Origin: an uncultured Bradyrhizobium sp.
GTDB taxonomy: Bacteria > Pseudomonadota > Alphaproteobacteria > Rhizobiales > Xanthobacteraceae
Direction of reading: 5' to 3'
Assembly (NCBI RefSeq): GCF_936943645.1
Contig: NZ_CAKZJO010000087.1
Span: forward strand, 62,001 to 126,000
DNA: 64,000 nucleotides
Position numbers and translations under genes: made by a program. The notes beneath the pieces are model-generated. The model worked only from the letters and a program-made list of their open reading frames with translations, did no database searches and was not told where the DNA came from. Below are positions 1-15,000 of the stretch, one piece after another. Positions within the stretch are counted from its first letter, which is position 1; every line of letters begins with the position of its first letter.

Positions 1-3000
1 TCGAGCATCCTTTGGGGCAATGTCCTCAAGGCGGGTCGCGACACCGAGGGGCCCGATAGACTGGCCCCCGTCGACGAGGACAAGTTCCGCGCGGCATTCT
101 TCGGGCAGTCCGCCGAGACGAACCCGTCGGTGATATCCCGGCTTATCACCGGGATTACCGGGTTTGCGGCCTCCAAGGTCGACGAGGAGGCGCTCAAGAA
201 GCTTGCCGCCTTCTGGGAAGCATCGTCCGGATCGATCTTCGATCGTTATCACCTTGTCACGTCTGCAGCCGACGACGAAATCACGCTCAGCGAACGTACG
301 TACAAGGACAAGATCCCCGAGACCAAGGGCGATCAGGTTCATGTCGATGTCTACATCGGCACGCAGGGCGATGACGAGGTGCACGGCACCTCCGGCAACG
401 ACCTGCTGATCCTCGGTGCCGGCAACGACGTGGTCTATTCCCGCGGCGGTCGGGACATGGTGCTTGGCGGCACTGGCAACGACGAATTCGTCGACGAGAT
501 CGGCGAGCAGCACAGCCCGCAGGACGATGGTAGCGACATCTATGTCGGCGATACCCTCGAGAAATCGATGGTGCAGGGCTTCCTGGACTATCTGCGCGGC
601 CTCGTCGGAGCCGGTGACGTCGACAAGGTTCGCTACAGCGTCCAGGATCCCGTCACACATCAGCTCGCCGCTAAGGGCCTCCAGATCGTCTCCGGCGAGC
701 TGGTCACCTACGGAACGAGCAAAGGCATCAAGCTGACTGTGCGCGACCTCAATACCGGTCGGGTCAGCAGCGATATCATGATCGATATCGACATCGTGGA
801 ATTGAGCGAGCGAGCCGACTTCGTCTCAATCAGCGATGACCTCAGCAAGCTGCCGGTGATTGTCGACCTCAGCGCTCCCAAGAGCGGGGTCCTGGGCGAG
901 CAGGATTTCGACACCGTCTCGTTCGAGGCGCGGGCCAACGGCGTCATCACGATCAACGGTTCCGTCGCGGACAATTCCGGCGGCGCCGGCGGCATCGTCG
1001 ATCTGACGAATTCGGTCGCCCTGAAGCTTCTGCGAGCGTTCTTCAAGCCGGAGGCCGAGCTGCATTTCCGCGGCGCGGAGAACGTCATCCTCACCAGCAA
1101 GGACGACGTCTATTTCGGCGGCAATCTGTCCAATCTCCTCGGCGTGCAGCAGGGCTTCTTCGGCACCGCCAATCACGACGGATTCGGCAAGATTTCCGGC
1201 GGCGACGGCAAGGACCTCATGGTCTACTACGGCGCCGGACACAAGGATGCCGGCGAGCTCATCGATCCCTCCAAGCCCGACGGACCGAGAGCGGCCGAGG
1301 AGCTGTCGCTCACGGTCGATGGCGGAGCAGGCAACGACGACATCCTGCTCGTCGGCGGCGACCGCGGCATCGCCGCCGGTGGCCTCGGCAAGGACTGGAT
1401 CTACAACACCTCGAACGGCGGCATCATCTGGGGCGACGCTGTCGGCGGCTATTATGAAAAGCCGGTTTTCGACGAGGATGGCAATCCGGTGCTCAATCCG
1501 GACGGCAGCCAGAAGACCACGCCGACCCAGGTCGAAGACACGGCGGAGAATGCGGATAATTTCTGGTATTCAGCCAATACCGTCATCAAGGATGCGCAAC
1601 ACCACGACGTCCTCAAATTCTATGGGTTGACGCTCACGGGCGGCGACGCCGAAGGCGGCATCGCGGGTCTTGCCGCGTTCGGCGGACTTCTCGGCGCCAC
1701 CATCGGCATGGCCAATTTCTACAATTCCCTGGACGAGAACGGCAAATACGATCCGGCGCGCTCGGTCTATTTCGACGATCTGTTCCCCTGGATGACCTAC
1801 GTGTTCCGGCCCAACGCCAATGGCGGGCTGGATATGTATGTGACCAACCAGTTCGACCAGCTGTTCACGGCGGTGTTCGGCGGCACCTCGAGCGATGCCT
1901 ACAAGGCGCAGCAGGCGCTGGACGCGCAGGGCATCCTGAAGGGCTGGATGAAGGTCGAGAATTTCGACCTGGTCGGCAGCTTCATCGGGCAGCACCAGGC
2001 CGAACTTGCCGGCGAAGGCGACCTCGGCATGGTGTTCAAGGCGGTCAATCCGCTGGCCGACCTCATGGAGCAGGTTCAGCCGCTGGTCGGCGTGATCGGC
2101 ATGGCGCTGGCCGCGCAGTATGGCGGCATGGCGCTGGTCGACCAGGCCTTGACGCTGTCCGCGGCTGCGGCGCGGTTCGCGGAAGGCATGCGATGGTCCA
2201 ACGACGCCGATCCGCTGGTGATCGACCTGGACGGCGATGGCATCGAGACGACCGAGCTTGCCACCGGGCAAGTCTATTTCGACATCGACAACGACCTGTT
2301 CGCCGAGCGCACCGGCTGGCTGAAGGGCGACGACGGCTTCCTGGTTCGCGACGTCAACGGCAATGGCGGGATCGACGACATCTCGGAGATGTTCGGAGGC
2401 GTCGGGCGGTCCGGCTTCGCCCAGCTTTCGCAGCTCGACTCCAATGGCGATGGCAAGATCACGGCCGCGGACGTGCTGTGGTCCGAGCTGAAGGTCTGGC
2501 AGGATTATGACCGCGACGGCATCACCGATACGGGCGAGCTGAAGACGCTCGATCAGCTCGGCATCATCAGCATCGATCTCGGCGCCACCGCGATCGATAT
2601 CACCACGCCCAACGGCGCGCGGCTCACCGGCGTCGGCGACGTCACCTTCCAGACCGGCCCCGTCAGGCACATGTTCGACGCCATTCTGGCTTCGAACGAC
2701 ACCGACACCAGATATGCCGGCGAGGCCGGCCGGGCGGCCTGGCAGTCGAGCTCGACGCTCGACGTCAAGGGCTTTGGTCGGGTGACCAACCTCGCGGTGG
2801 CCGCCGCCAACGACATCGCGTTCGGCGAGCTCGTGACCTCCACGGCCGCGGCAATGGCGACGCCGAAGCTGCGTACGCTGGTGGCGCAGGTGGGCGAGGT
2901 GCTCGGCGCCTGGGGCGAGGCGCTCGAGCAGACGCGCGAGCTGACGCCCGTGCTGATCGGCACGGATGCCGCCGGCAAGACCGTGCTGCTCGACCGCGGC

Positions 3001-6000
3001 GTTTATGTCGAGGACGCCCAGGGCGGCTACTGGACGCTCGCCTCCGGCGCGCTGGTGCTCGACGCGCAGGGCCAGCCGATCGCGCGCGCCACCATGCAGG
3101 ACGTGCTGGCGCAGGCGGCTGCCTCCGGCGCGAGCTGGCGCCTGGAGCAGACCTGGTCGCCGTCGGAACGCGACGCCGCGCTGACGGATCGCGACGCCGC
3201 GCCCTACCTGATGAGCGTCGTCAACGGGCGCGCCGTCATCTTGGATTACGGCATCAAGCAGGCCGACGGCAGCTGGAAGCTCGCCTCCGATGCCGCCACC
3301 AGCTACGCCAGCAAGGACGCCATCCTCGCGCTCGCCCATCCCACCGGCACGGAGTGGCGGACCGAGCAGCTTGGCTTCAACCCCTATGCCAATCTTCCCG
3401 TCGACAAGATCGGCGTGCGCTTCACCGACGGCATCGCCGTCGACTACACCGTTGAGGTCACCGACCAGGACGGCACCTTCTACGTCTGGGCGCGCAATCT
3501 CGACCGGGCGCTGCAGCTGGAATGGAAAACCGGCGATTCCCGCGAATTCAACCTGCGCAACTACGCGATCGACTTCGCGACGCTCGACGAGGTGAACTCG
3601 ACCGACAATTCCACCTACCGCGTCGAGATGCTGACGCCGGCGCAGTTCCACTTCGCGACCTCGCTCGGCGGCATCGATTTCCACCCCGAAATGCTGACGG
3701 CGCAGCTCGACAACGCGACCGGGCACATCGCCTATGCGGTCGGCCCCGGCGGCAGCGCCAATTTGTCGACCGATCCGGCGCATTACGTCTCCGGCATCGC
3801 GACCATGATCGACATGCTGCAGCCGGTCATGACCGAGTACATCGCGACCTCGCGCCGCTATGCGGTGCGCATTGCGATGCAGGGCGGCCTGAAGGATTTC
3901 TTCCAGGGGGTCGCGTACGACGCCGCCTCCGACGGCTACAAGCCGACAACCAACCGCGAGCTCGCCCCGATGTTCGAGGCGATCTTCGCCGGCGCGCCGG
4001 CGAGCAACACGGACGATGCCGTGTTCGACTATCTCGCGCAGTGGAACGGCATCCTGGCGCAGGTCTATCCGGATTATCACCCCTCCGGCGAAGGCAATCT
4101 CGGCGGCTCCACGCTCGCGGTCAATCAGGCCTTCATCATGCAGATGATGCTGCCGGCCTTCGAGACCGTCGGCGTCGATCTCGATATCCGCGGCGTCGCG
4201 CATGCGCTCGGGATCAGCGACGAGCGCATCATCACCCACACGGCCGGCGACGTCATCGTCAACGGCACCGATGCGACCGACTATTTCTACATGACCGCGG
4301 GCAACCAGACCCTGCGCGGCGGCAAAGGCGCCGACTACTATTTCGTCGGACGCAACTCCGGCGACGACGTCATCGACGACAAGGATTTTGGCGACAGCGA
4401 CGAGCTGCGTCTCACCGACGTGCTGTCGACCGACGTCAAGGCGATCCGCGACGGCGAAGATCTGATTCTCGAGATCCGCGGCCGCACCAACACCATCCGC
4501 CTGACCGACCAGTTCCTCGGCGAGAACAACGAGCTTTTGAGCAACGGCAAGCGGGCCGATTCCGGCGTCAGCGCCATCGTGTTCGCCGACGGCGTCGCCT
4601 GGGACCGCTTCCGCATGTCGATGGAGGTGCTCGACCGGGAGCGCGCCGCGGGCCAGTTCAACGATAGCCTGATGGGCTCGGGCTCGGCCGACATCCTCTG
4701 GGGCGGCAAGGGCAACGACTATATGAGCGGCGGCGCCGGCGGAGACATCTACGTCTTCCAGGCCGGCGACGGGCAGGACGTCATCGACGACCTCGGCAAT
4801 TTCTCGTTCGGGCCGGTGAAGGCGGGCATCGACGTGCTCAGCCTCAAGGGCGGCATCAAGCTCGAGAATCTGAAGCTGATCCGCGACGGCGAAAGCCCCG
4901 ATCTGCAGATCGTCTTCCTCGACGACAACGGCAATCCGACCGGTGACACGCTCGTCATCAAGGGCCAATTCGCCGGTATCAAGACCGGCCTCGGGCTGTT
5001 CTCCGACGTGCTCGGCTCAAGCGACGGGCTCGACTATGTCGCGCCGAACCTGATCGAGCGCTTCGTGTTCGACGACGGCTCCAGCCTCGACTTCACTGCG
5101 ATCGTGCAGATGGTGCTGGAGAACGCCAAGACCGCGAACGACGACGCGATCTACGGCATGATCAATGCCAACACGCTCGACGGCGGCGCCGGCAACGACT
5201 TCCTGTCCGGCAAGGAGGGCGACGACACCTACATCTTCGGCCGCGGCTACGGCCGCGATGTCGTGCTCGACAACTCCATTCCCGGCCTGTTCGATCCGCC
5301 GCAGCACGACAAGCTGCAGTTCATCGACGAGATCCGCTGGACCGACCTCGACTTCCTGCGCGACGGCGCAACCGATACGCTGCGCATGCGCATCAAGGGC
5401 ACCACCGACGAAATCGTGCTGCAGGATTTCCTCGCCACCGTTCCGATCCTCGGCTTCATCAACGTCATCGAGGACATCCAATTCGGCGACGGCACGGTCT
5501 GGACCGGATTCAAGCTGGCCCAGCACTATATCGACATCGCCAAGACCGCCGGCAACGACACGATCTACGGCTATGACGAGCTGTCCGATTCGATCGACGG
5601 CGGCGCCGGCGACGACCGGTTGGTCGGCTTCGGCGGCAACGACGTCTATTACGTCGCGGCCGGGGAGGGTAACGACACCATCCTCGACAGCTCGGGCAAC
5701 GATCAGCTCGTGCTCTCCGGCATCGCCTCGACCGACGTCGATTTCTCCCGCACCGCGCTCGACCTCATCATCACCGTCCGCGCCACCGGCCAGCGCTTCG
5801 TGCTAGAGAACCAGTATGTGCGCGACGACGGCCAGACCAATGCGGTCGAGAGCCTGGTCTTCACCGACCGCACGGTGTCGTTCCTCGACGTCAATCCCGA
5901 GGATATCGATCTCGTCGGCACCAACGGCGACGAGACCATCACCGGCTCGAATTTCGCCGAAACGCTCGACGGCCGCGGCGGCAACGACACGCTGGTCGGC

Positions 6001-9000
6001 GGCGACGGCGGCGACACCTACAAGTTCGACGCCGGCTACGGTCAGGACGTCATCATCGATCGCCGCGTGCGCGCGAGCTGGTCGGACCGGCGCGGCGTGC
6101 ACGTGCCGGTGGACGACGTCGTCGAGTTCGGCGGCGGCATCACCCGCGACAACGTCGTCTTCACCAAGGACGGCAACGACCTCCTGATCTCGATCACCGG
6201 CCGAACCGACACGCTGCGCATCCGCAACCAGTTCCGCGACGCCGAGGACGGCGTCGAGCTGTTCCGCTTCTTCGACGGTTCGACCATCAAGATCTCGGAC
6301 GTCGAGCAGTTGCTCCAGATCGCCGGAGGCAACCGCGGCGACAACATCATCACGGGCCTGCTCGAACAGGAGAACGTGCTCGACGGGCGGCAGGGCGACG
6401 ACACGCTCTACGGCGGCAACCGTGCCGACACCTATGCGTTCTCGGCCGGTTACGGCTTCGACCGCATCATCGAGCGGCCTGATACGGCGGGCATCGTCGA
6501 TCGCGTGGTGTTCGGCGCCTCGGTGCGATCCGAGGACATCGTCGTCAGCCGCAACGGCAACGATCTCGTCATCGACCTGGGCAGCGGCCTCGACGTGCTG
6601 ACCATCGTCGACGGCCTCTCTACCAGCCGTGTCGAGCAGTTCGAGTTCGCCGACGGGCGGATTCTGTCCATTGAAGCCATCATCGACCGCATGCTGACCG
6701 GCACCGCCGGCGACGACCATCTGATCGGCTTCGACAACCGCAACGACGTGCTGTCGGGCGCGGCGGGCCAGGACGCGCTCGAAGGCGGCTTCGGAAACGA
6801 CACCTACAAGTTCGGCATCGGCGACGGCAGTGACAGCGTCTACGACGCCGGCGGTATCGACAAGGTCGTGTTCGGGGAAGGCATTACCTCCGACCTCGTC
6901 CATTTCAGCAACATCGACGGCGATCTGTTGATCTCGATCGGCAACGGCACCGACCGGCTCGCCATTTTGTCCGGCTATAACGCAAGGCCGGTCGAGAGCT
7001 TCGTCTTTGCCGACGGCACGACGCTGTCGATCGAGGACGTGCGCGGCCTCATCCGCGACGGGTTGTCGAACGCCAGCCAGGACCTCGTCGATCTCCGCGA
7101 GCTGCCGGCTGCCAGCACACTGCATCCCGGCGCCGGCCACGACCGCCTCATCCTTGCCCAGGATTCCCGCGTCATCATCGGCGCCTCGGAAGGCATCGAC
7201 AGCGTCGAGATGCCATCAGGCGTGACCAGCGCGACCGTCGTGCTCGAGGCCTACGCCTCAACCGATGCCATGGTCAGGCTCGTCGCGACCGATTCGACCG
7301 ACCTCATCGTGTCCTTCTCGTCGGGAAGCCAGCTGATCGTCCGGGGCGCGCTCGGTAATGGCAGCCTGCCGAACATCGAATTCGCCAACGGCGTGACCTG
7401 GAGCGGGGCTGCGCTGGTGCAAGCGGCGATCGCCGGGCAGTCGAGCGCGGGGAACGACATCATCGTCGGCAGCGGCCGCGCGGACGTCATCGCCGGCGGC
7501 GCGGGCGACGACCTGCTGAGCGGCGGGGCCGGCGACGACACCTACAATTTCACGCGCGGCGACGGCCGCGACGTCATCGACGACGCCTCCGGCAACGACA
7601 CGCTCGCCATCACCGGCTATCGGCCCGACGAGCTGCGCGTCTCGCAGATCGACCCGGCGCGTAACGAGCTCGTGCTGTCCTTTGCCGATTCGACCGACCA
7701 GATCGTGCTGCGCTACGTCTGGGGCTGGAACGGCGTCGACGCGGTCCGCTTCAGCGACGGCACATCGTTCACGCTCGACCAGCTCCGCGACATGGCGGCC
7801 GATGTCGGCACCTGGCAGGACGACCGCATCGTCGGCTCCGCGCGCGGTGAGACGTTCAGCGGTGGCGCGGGCGATGACGTCATCATCGGCGGCGGCGGTG
7901 ACGACGTCTACCGGTTCGGACGGGGCGACGGGCAGGATCGCATCGAGAGCAACGGTTCGGCCGACGGCAAGGGAACGCTCGTCTTCGGCGCCGGCATTGC
8001 CTTGGAGGATATCGTCGCGACGCGGGATGCCGACGGCAACATCGTGCTGTCGATCAACGGGACCGACGACCGCGTCACGCTGGTCGATCCCGCCAGCGAC
8101 GTCGATCCCGTCATCGCGAAGGTGCTCTTCGCCGATGGCCGCAGCCTCAGCTACCGAACCCTTGCCGCCGCGATCGCATCGACCGACGGCGACGACCATA
8201 TCATCGTTCCCTCCGATCTCGCCAATCCCGACATCGGCACGGCGATCTCCGGCGGTCTCGGCAACGACCATATCGAAGGCGGACGAGGTGCCGACGTCGT
8301 CACCGGCGGCAAGGGCGACGATCTGCTGGAAGGCGGCAGCGGCGCCGACCTCTATTATTTCGGGCGCGGCGACGGGCAGGACACGATTGCCGATGTCGAG
8401 ATCACCGATGCGTCCAAGGTCGACAAGGTCCATTTCGCGGCCGGCATCCTGCCGAGCGATATCCGCTTCCTCTCGGTCGGGCCGAACGACCTCGTGATCG
8501 GCCTCGTCGGCAGCGACGACCGGTTGACGCTCAAGGACATGTTCCGCGCCGGCAACAGCGCGACCGATTACGGGATCGAGCAGTTCGAGTTTGCCGACGG
8601 CACGGTGTGGCAGCTCGCCGACATCATCTCGCACGCGGCGGCGTCGACCGGCGCGGGCGCCGATTCCATCGATTTCGGTCCGCAGCTCGACGTCGCGGTC
8701 ACCCTCGACGGCGGCGCGGGCGACGACGTGCTCGCCGGCGGCGTCGGCGACACCACTTATGTCTTCGGCCGCGGCTATGGCCGCGACACCATCCGCGAGG
8801 CCGCCAACGCAGCAACCTCCAGCGACACGCTGCGCCTGAACAGCGGGATCGTGCCGAGCGATGTCGTCGTCGTCAGGGACGGCAACGATATCGTGCTGCG
8901 CTTTGTCGGCAGTGACGACCGGTTGACGATCGTCGGCCAGGCCAATGCGACCTCGCCGCCCATCGATGTCGTGCGGTTCAACGACGGCACGCAATGGAGC

Positions 9001-12000
9001 GCGGCGACGCTGCTGTCGCGCGCGCTCACGCCCGATGCGGCCGAGCACGTGCTGCATCCCAGCAATTCGTCGTCCGATCCGTTCGCCGACGCGGTCTTCG
9101 CAGGCGCAGGGTCGGGCCCCGGCGGCGGAGGATCGCAGGGATCCTCGACCATCGGCCTTGCCCGTTACGACGCCGTCTCGCGGCCGGTCACCGGCCTTGC
9201 CGTAGTCGGTTCGGCGACGGACCTCGGCAGCGGCACTTATCAATTGACGCCGGAGGCCGGCAGCAGGGTCGGCGCCGTCTGGGGCAGCATCGACCTCGCG
9301 CAGAACGTGGTCTGGACCACGAAGATGTTCTTCGGCGCCAACGAGGGCGGTGCCGACGGCCTCTCCTTCGCCGTTCAGAACAAGAGCGCAGCCGAACTGA
9401 CAGGGTCGGGCGGCGGCGGAATGGGCACGCTGGTTTCCGGCTCGTTCGGCATCATCTTCGACACCTGGGGGCAGGCGACCGATTTCAGCCAGTTCGTGGT
9501 CAACGGCCAGGCCGGCGACGACAATTTCGATCCCCGGCACGACTTCAGCCAGCTCGAGGATGCGGCCTGGCACGATGTCGTCATCAGCTGGGATGCGGCG
9601 AGCAAGACCTTCAGCTACAGCGTCGATGGCACGCTGATCGGACGCAAGACGTATGATGTCGTCGGCAGCCTGTTCGGGGGCGATTCCGACGTCTGGTACG
9701 GCTTCGGTGCGGCGACAGGCGGTGCCACCAACGATCAGCGGGTCCAGATCCTCTCGGTCACCACGCTGCAAGGGGCCGGCGTCGACCCGTCGACGGTCGG
9801 GACCATCGAGCAGATCGGCTCGGGCCTGTTCGCGCGCGAACTCGCCGGTGCAGCCGCGCAGAACAGATACGATGTGTTCGTGCCGCTGTCGCGTTGGGGC
9901 GATCGTGTCGACGTCGTCACCAACTTTAGGAGCGGTGATGCCGGCGACAGTCTCAATATCGCCATTGCGGAGGGATTGTCCGGAACGCTGCTGGCGCGCG
10001 CCGCCGGCTCCGACACGCTGATTTATTTCGCGGAGCAGGGCACGCAGAGCTTTGCTGACGCGAGGCTGCTGTTGCAACTGGACAATGTCTCGCCGACGAG
10101 CCTCACCAGCGTCAACTTCGCCGGTGCCGCGTTCACCGTGGTTGCCAACCAGACGTTGACCGCCACCGGTGCGCCCCCCGTTCAAGGCGGTTGGGGCGAC
10201 GACACGATCAACGGCGACAATTCGGCCAACACGCTGTCCGGCGGGGCCGGCAACGACACGATCGCGGATGCCCGTGACGGCAACGACACCCTGACCGGCG
10301 GGACCGGCAACGACTGGCTGCGCGGCGGCGGCGGCAATGACACCTATGTGTTCAACCGCGGGGATGGCCAGGACACCATCAGCGATTGGAATTACGGGAC
10401 CGACACCATCCAGTTCGGCGCCGGCATCACGGCCGCGGACGTCGTTGTCACGCAAGGCAACAGCGGACAGGATCTCATCGTCACCATCGTGGGGACGGAC
10501 GACAGGATCACGATCGAGCGCGGGCTCAGCGCCGACTACAATCGAATCGAACAACTGCGGTTCAGTGACGGCAGCACGCTCAGCTACACGCAGATGGTCG
10601 ATCGGTCGCTGACGCCGACGACCGGCAACGACACGTTTGCCGGAGACCAGTTCGCCAACACGATCTCGGGCGGGGTCGGCAACGACACGATCTCGGATGC
10701 CCGTGAAGGCGACGACACCCTGATCGGCGGTACCGGCAACGATTGGCTGCGCGGCGGCAGCGGCAACGACACCTACGTCTTCAACCGGGGCGACGGTCAG
10801 GACACCATCAGCGACTGGAATTACGGCAATGACACCATTCAGCTCGGCGCCGGCATCACGGCTGCCGATCTGGTTGTAACGCAAGGCAATAGCGGCCAGG
10901 ACCTCGTCATCGCCATCGCGGGAACCGAAGACAAGATCACGATCCAGCGCGGTATCGACACCGATTGGAGCCGGATCGAGCTGCTGCGCTTCAGCGACGG
11001 CGCCACGCTCAGCTATGCGCAGCTGCTCGACCGCTCGCTGACACCGACCAGCGGCGACGACATTTTTGCCGGGGACCAGTTCGCCAATACGATCTCGGGG
11101 GGTGCCGGCAACGACACGATCCTCGACGGCCGCGACGGCGACGACATCCTGATCGGCGGCACCGGTAACGACTGGATGCGGGGCGGCAACGGCAACGACA
11201 CCTATGTGTTCAACCGCGGCGACGGCCAGGACGTCATCAGCGACTGGAGCTACGGCAACGACACGATTCTGTTCGGGGCAGGGATCTCCGCAGCTGACCT
11301 CTCGTTGACGCGCGCCAGCAATGGTCAGGATCTGATCATCGCCATCGTGGGTACCGAGGACAGGATCACCGTCCAGCGAGATATCGATACCGACTGGAGC
11401 CGGATCGAACTCTTGCGCTTCGCCGACGGCAGCACGCTCAACTACACCGACATGCTCGCTCTGGCTGATGCCAACGATCGCAGCGGATTGACCCAGATCG
11501 GGGCGGTGCTCGGCAACGGCATCGTCGGGACCGACGCCGCCGAATTCCTCAATGCGTCAGCCTATGCGACCGGCGCCATATTGGATGGTCGTGGCGGCTA
11601 TGATCAGCTGACGGGCAGCGCCTATAGCGACGTGCTGACCGGCGGCGCCGGCAACGACGTGCTGACGGGTGGTGCTGGCGCGGACACCTACCGGTTCTCG
11701 GCGGGCTTCGGCCAGGACACGATCGACGAATCGACCTCGAACGGCAGCAACAACGTCATCGTGTTCGATTCCTCGCTCTCGATCGATGATTTCGTGCTGG
11801 AAGCCTATGTCTCGACCGACGGCAACGGCAACTCCGATTTCGGTCAGGCCCGGCTGCGCTTCAACGGCAGCGACGACCGGATCACGATCGCCGATCTCGA
11901 TACGATCCAGCAGATCCGTTTCGCCGACGGCACCGTGCTCGACAGGCAGCAGATGCTGGCCCGCGCGGTCAGCCTCTCCAGCAACGACCGCTCCTTCTCC

Positions 12001-15000
12001 CCGTCGGACATGCCGATTCCGAATCCCCTGATCGGATCGGCAAAGGACGACTTGATCGAAGGCCGTGGCACCGACGACAACCTGCTCGGCGGCGACGGCA
12101 ACGATCGCATCTACGGTGGCGACGGCGCCGACATCCTGACCGGCGGCGTCGGCAACGACCTCCTGTCCGGTGACGCGGGTGCCGACGTCTATCGGTTCTC
12201 GGCCGGCTTCGGCCACGACAGGATCTCCACGGGCGACATCGGGCTCGACTGGATCGAATTCGATTCCAGTCTTACACCAGCCGACATCGAGGTGCTGCGC
12301 CCCTATGATGTGTACGAGGGCGGTGGCCTTACCGACGACCTGCTCGTGCACGTCAAAGGTACCGGAGACATCATCGAAGTTCGCTACACGCTGGCGCCGG
12401 ATCCTTACCAGAGCATTGCCGGCATCCGCTTCGCAGACGGAACGACGTGGACGCTGGACGACATCGTCAACGCCGCGGTGGGGACGCCGGGCATCAACGT
12501 ACAGGGCGCGATCTCGGACGACACGCTGGTCGGCACGACTTACACCGATTCCCTCAATGGAGGCGGCGGCAACGATACGCTGATCGGGGGGGCGGGCGAC
12601 GACGATCTTTGGGCCGCGGAAGGCGACGACATCCTCGATGGCGGCGCAGGCCGAGATTCCCTGATCGGTGATGCCGGCTCGGACACTTACCGCTTCTCCA
12701 GCGGTTTCGGCAACGATTACGTCAGTGATTTCCGCGAGGCAGGCTCGACCAACGCGATCGTTTTCGATCAGACCATCTCGGTCTCCGACATTGCGGTCTA
12801 TTTCTCGCAGACCGGCGACCTGATCCTGAGATCGGTCAATTCGGACGATTCCATTACGATCGGCAGCGCCTATGCCGATGAAACCACCGGTGTCGATGAA
12901 GTCCGTTTCGACGACGGGACGATCTGGAACCGCGATCAACTCGTTGCCGCCGCCGTGGCGCTGCCGGGCAGCGTGGTCCTGGGCGACGCGACCGATCAGA
13001 CGCTGAACGGTACCGCTTTCGACGACGGCATCTTTGGCGATGCTGGGAACGAAACCATCATCGGCGGCGCCGGCAACGATATTCTCCAGGGTGGTGACGG
13101 CAACGACATCCTGATCGGCGGAGCGGGCCACGACGAGCTGGACGGCGGCTACGGCAACGACATCTATCGCTTCTCGGCCGGATTCGGCTCGGACACGGTT
13201 TACGTCACGCCGTACTATGCAGACGACACCGACGTCATCGAGTTCGACGCGACGATTGCCGCGGCGAATGTCCATCTCACTTTCGAAGGAGACGGTTACC
13301 CGCCGAGCATGTTGCTGACGATCGACGGCAGCACCGACCGGATCATGCTGAACGGTCTCCATGCGACCTCCGAGATCCATTTCGCGGACGGCACGATCTG
13401 GGCATATGACGACATGGCCGCGCTCGCCGCGCCGTGGCTGGGCGTCAATCTGCAGGGCGACCAGGGCACCGACGTTCTCGGAACCAGCGGCTGGGACAAG
13501 CTCGAGGCCAATTACGGCGTTGCGTCCACGCTCAAGGGCTTTGCCGGCGACGACGTCCTCAACGGATCCACCGGCGACGACATCCTCGAAGGCGGTGCCG
13601 GCGATGACGAGATGCAGGGCAACCAGGGATCCGACACCTACCGCTTCGCGGCGGGCTTCGGCCAGGATCAGATCTACGAATGGGGATCCGACGTCAACCA
13701 CATCGTCTTCGATTCCTCGATCTCCTCCAGCAATATCATCATCGAGCACGAGGCCGGCTATAACGGCGACATCACCTATGCCGACGTGATCCTGCGCGTT
13801 GCGGGGACCGAAAACCGTATCATTTGGGGCGGCGGCTTCGGCTCCGCCGACTTCGACATCGCGTTCGCCGACGGCACGGTCTGGAATGCCAACGACATCA
13901 GGGCGCGCTGGAACCTGATTGAGCATCCCTATCAAGGCGGCATTCCGATGGTCGGAGGCGCCACCAACGACACCATGTACGGCTCGGTCGACGCCGACGT
14001 CATGGAAGGCGGCGGCGGCAACGACAGCCTCAACAGCTACGGCGGTAGCGATATCCTGGTCGGAGGGACCGGGTCCGATCAGCTGTTTGGCGGTATCGGC
14101 AGCGATACCTACCGCTTCTCTGCCGGTTTCGGCGAGGACTGGATCTACGATTCCGTCAACGGCGCGGACGTCAACGTCATCGAGTTCGACGCGACGATCG
14201 ACCCGGCGCAGATCAACGTCCTCACGGACGCCTCCAATCTCTCGGGCAATTACTATCTGTCGATTGCCGGCAGCGAGGATCGCGTCTGGGTCTCGCGTAA
14301 CGCCCACGATGCCGTGATCTCTCAGGTCCGTTTTGCCAACGGCACGGTGTGGACCGCCGCCGACATCGAGGCGCGCCTGACCTATTCGAACCGGTCCACG
14401 ATCACGAGCTCGGCCTCCGGCGCACAGATGGTCGGTACCGCCGGCAGCGACAACCTGACCGGCACGGCCGGCGCGGACGACATCAACGGCGGCGGATCGG
14501 TCCAATGGCACCCGGTCGGCGCCAATCTGCTCGTCAACGGCAGCTTCGAGCAACTCGCCGCGGATGCCAGCCCGCAAAGCTGGGGTTATTCGGCAACGAC
14601 GTTGCCAGGCTGGACCCGGATCAACAGCACGCAGCCGGGGACGACGCTGGGCATCGAGCAGATGACGTCCGGCTTCAACGGCGTCGCCGCAACCAACGGC
14701 ACTTACTGGCTTGATCTCGACGGGACGGGCTCCGGCGGCACCAACGTTCAGATCGCGCAGGACGTCACCGGTCTCACCGAGGGCGAGACGCTCCTGGTGC
14801 AGTTCGACCACGCCAACCGCACCTGGGACTGGAACGGCTCGTTCGACGTGCTGTGGAACGGCACGGTGGTCGCGAGCTTCAACAATACCGGCACGGCGAT
14901 GGTGCGCTCGAGCGTGCTGGTCACGGCAGCCGCAGGCACCAACCAGCTCAGCTTCCGCGGCACCGGCAACCAGGACGGCGTCGGCGCCTCCCTCGACAAT

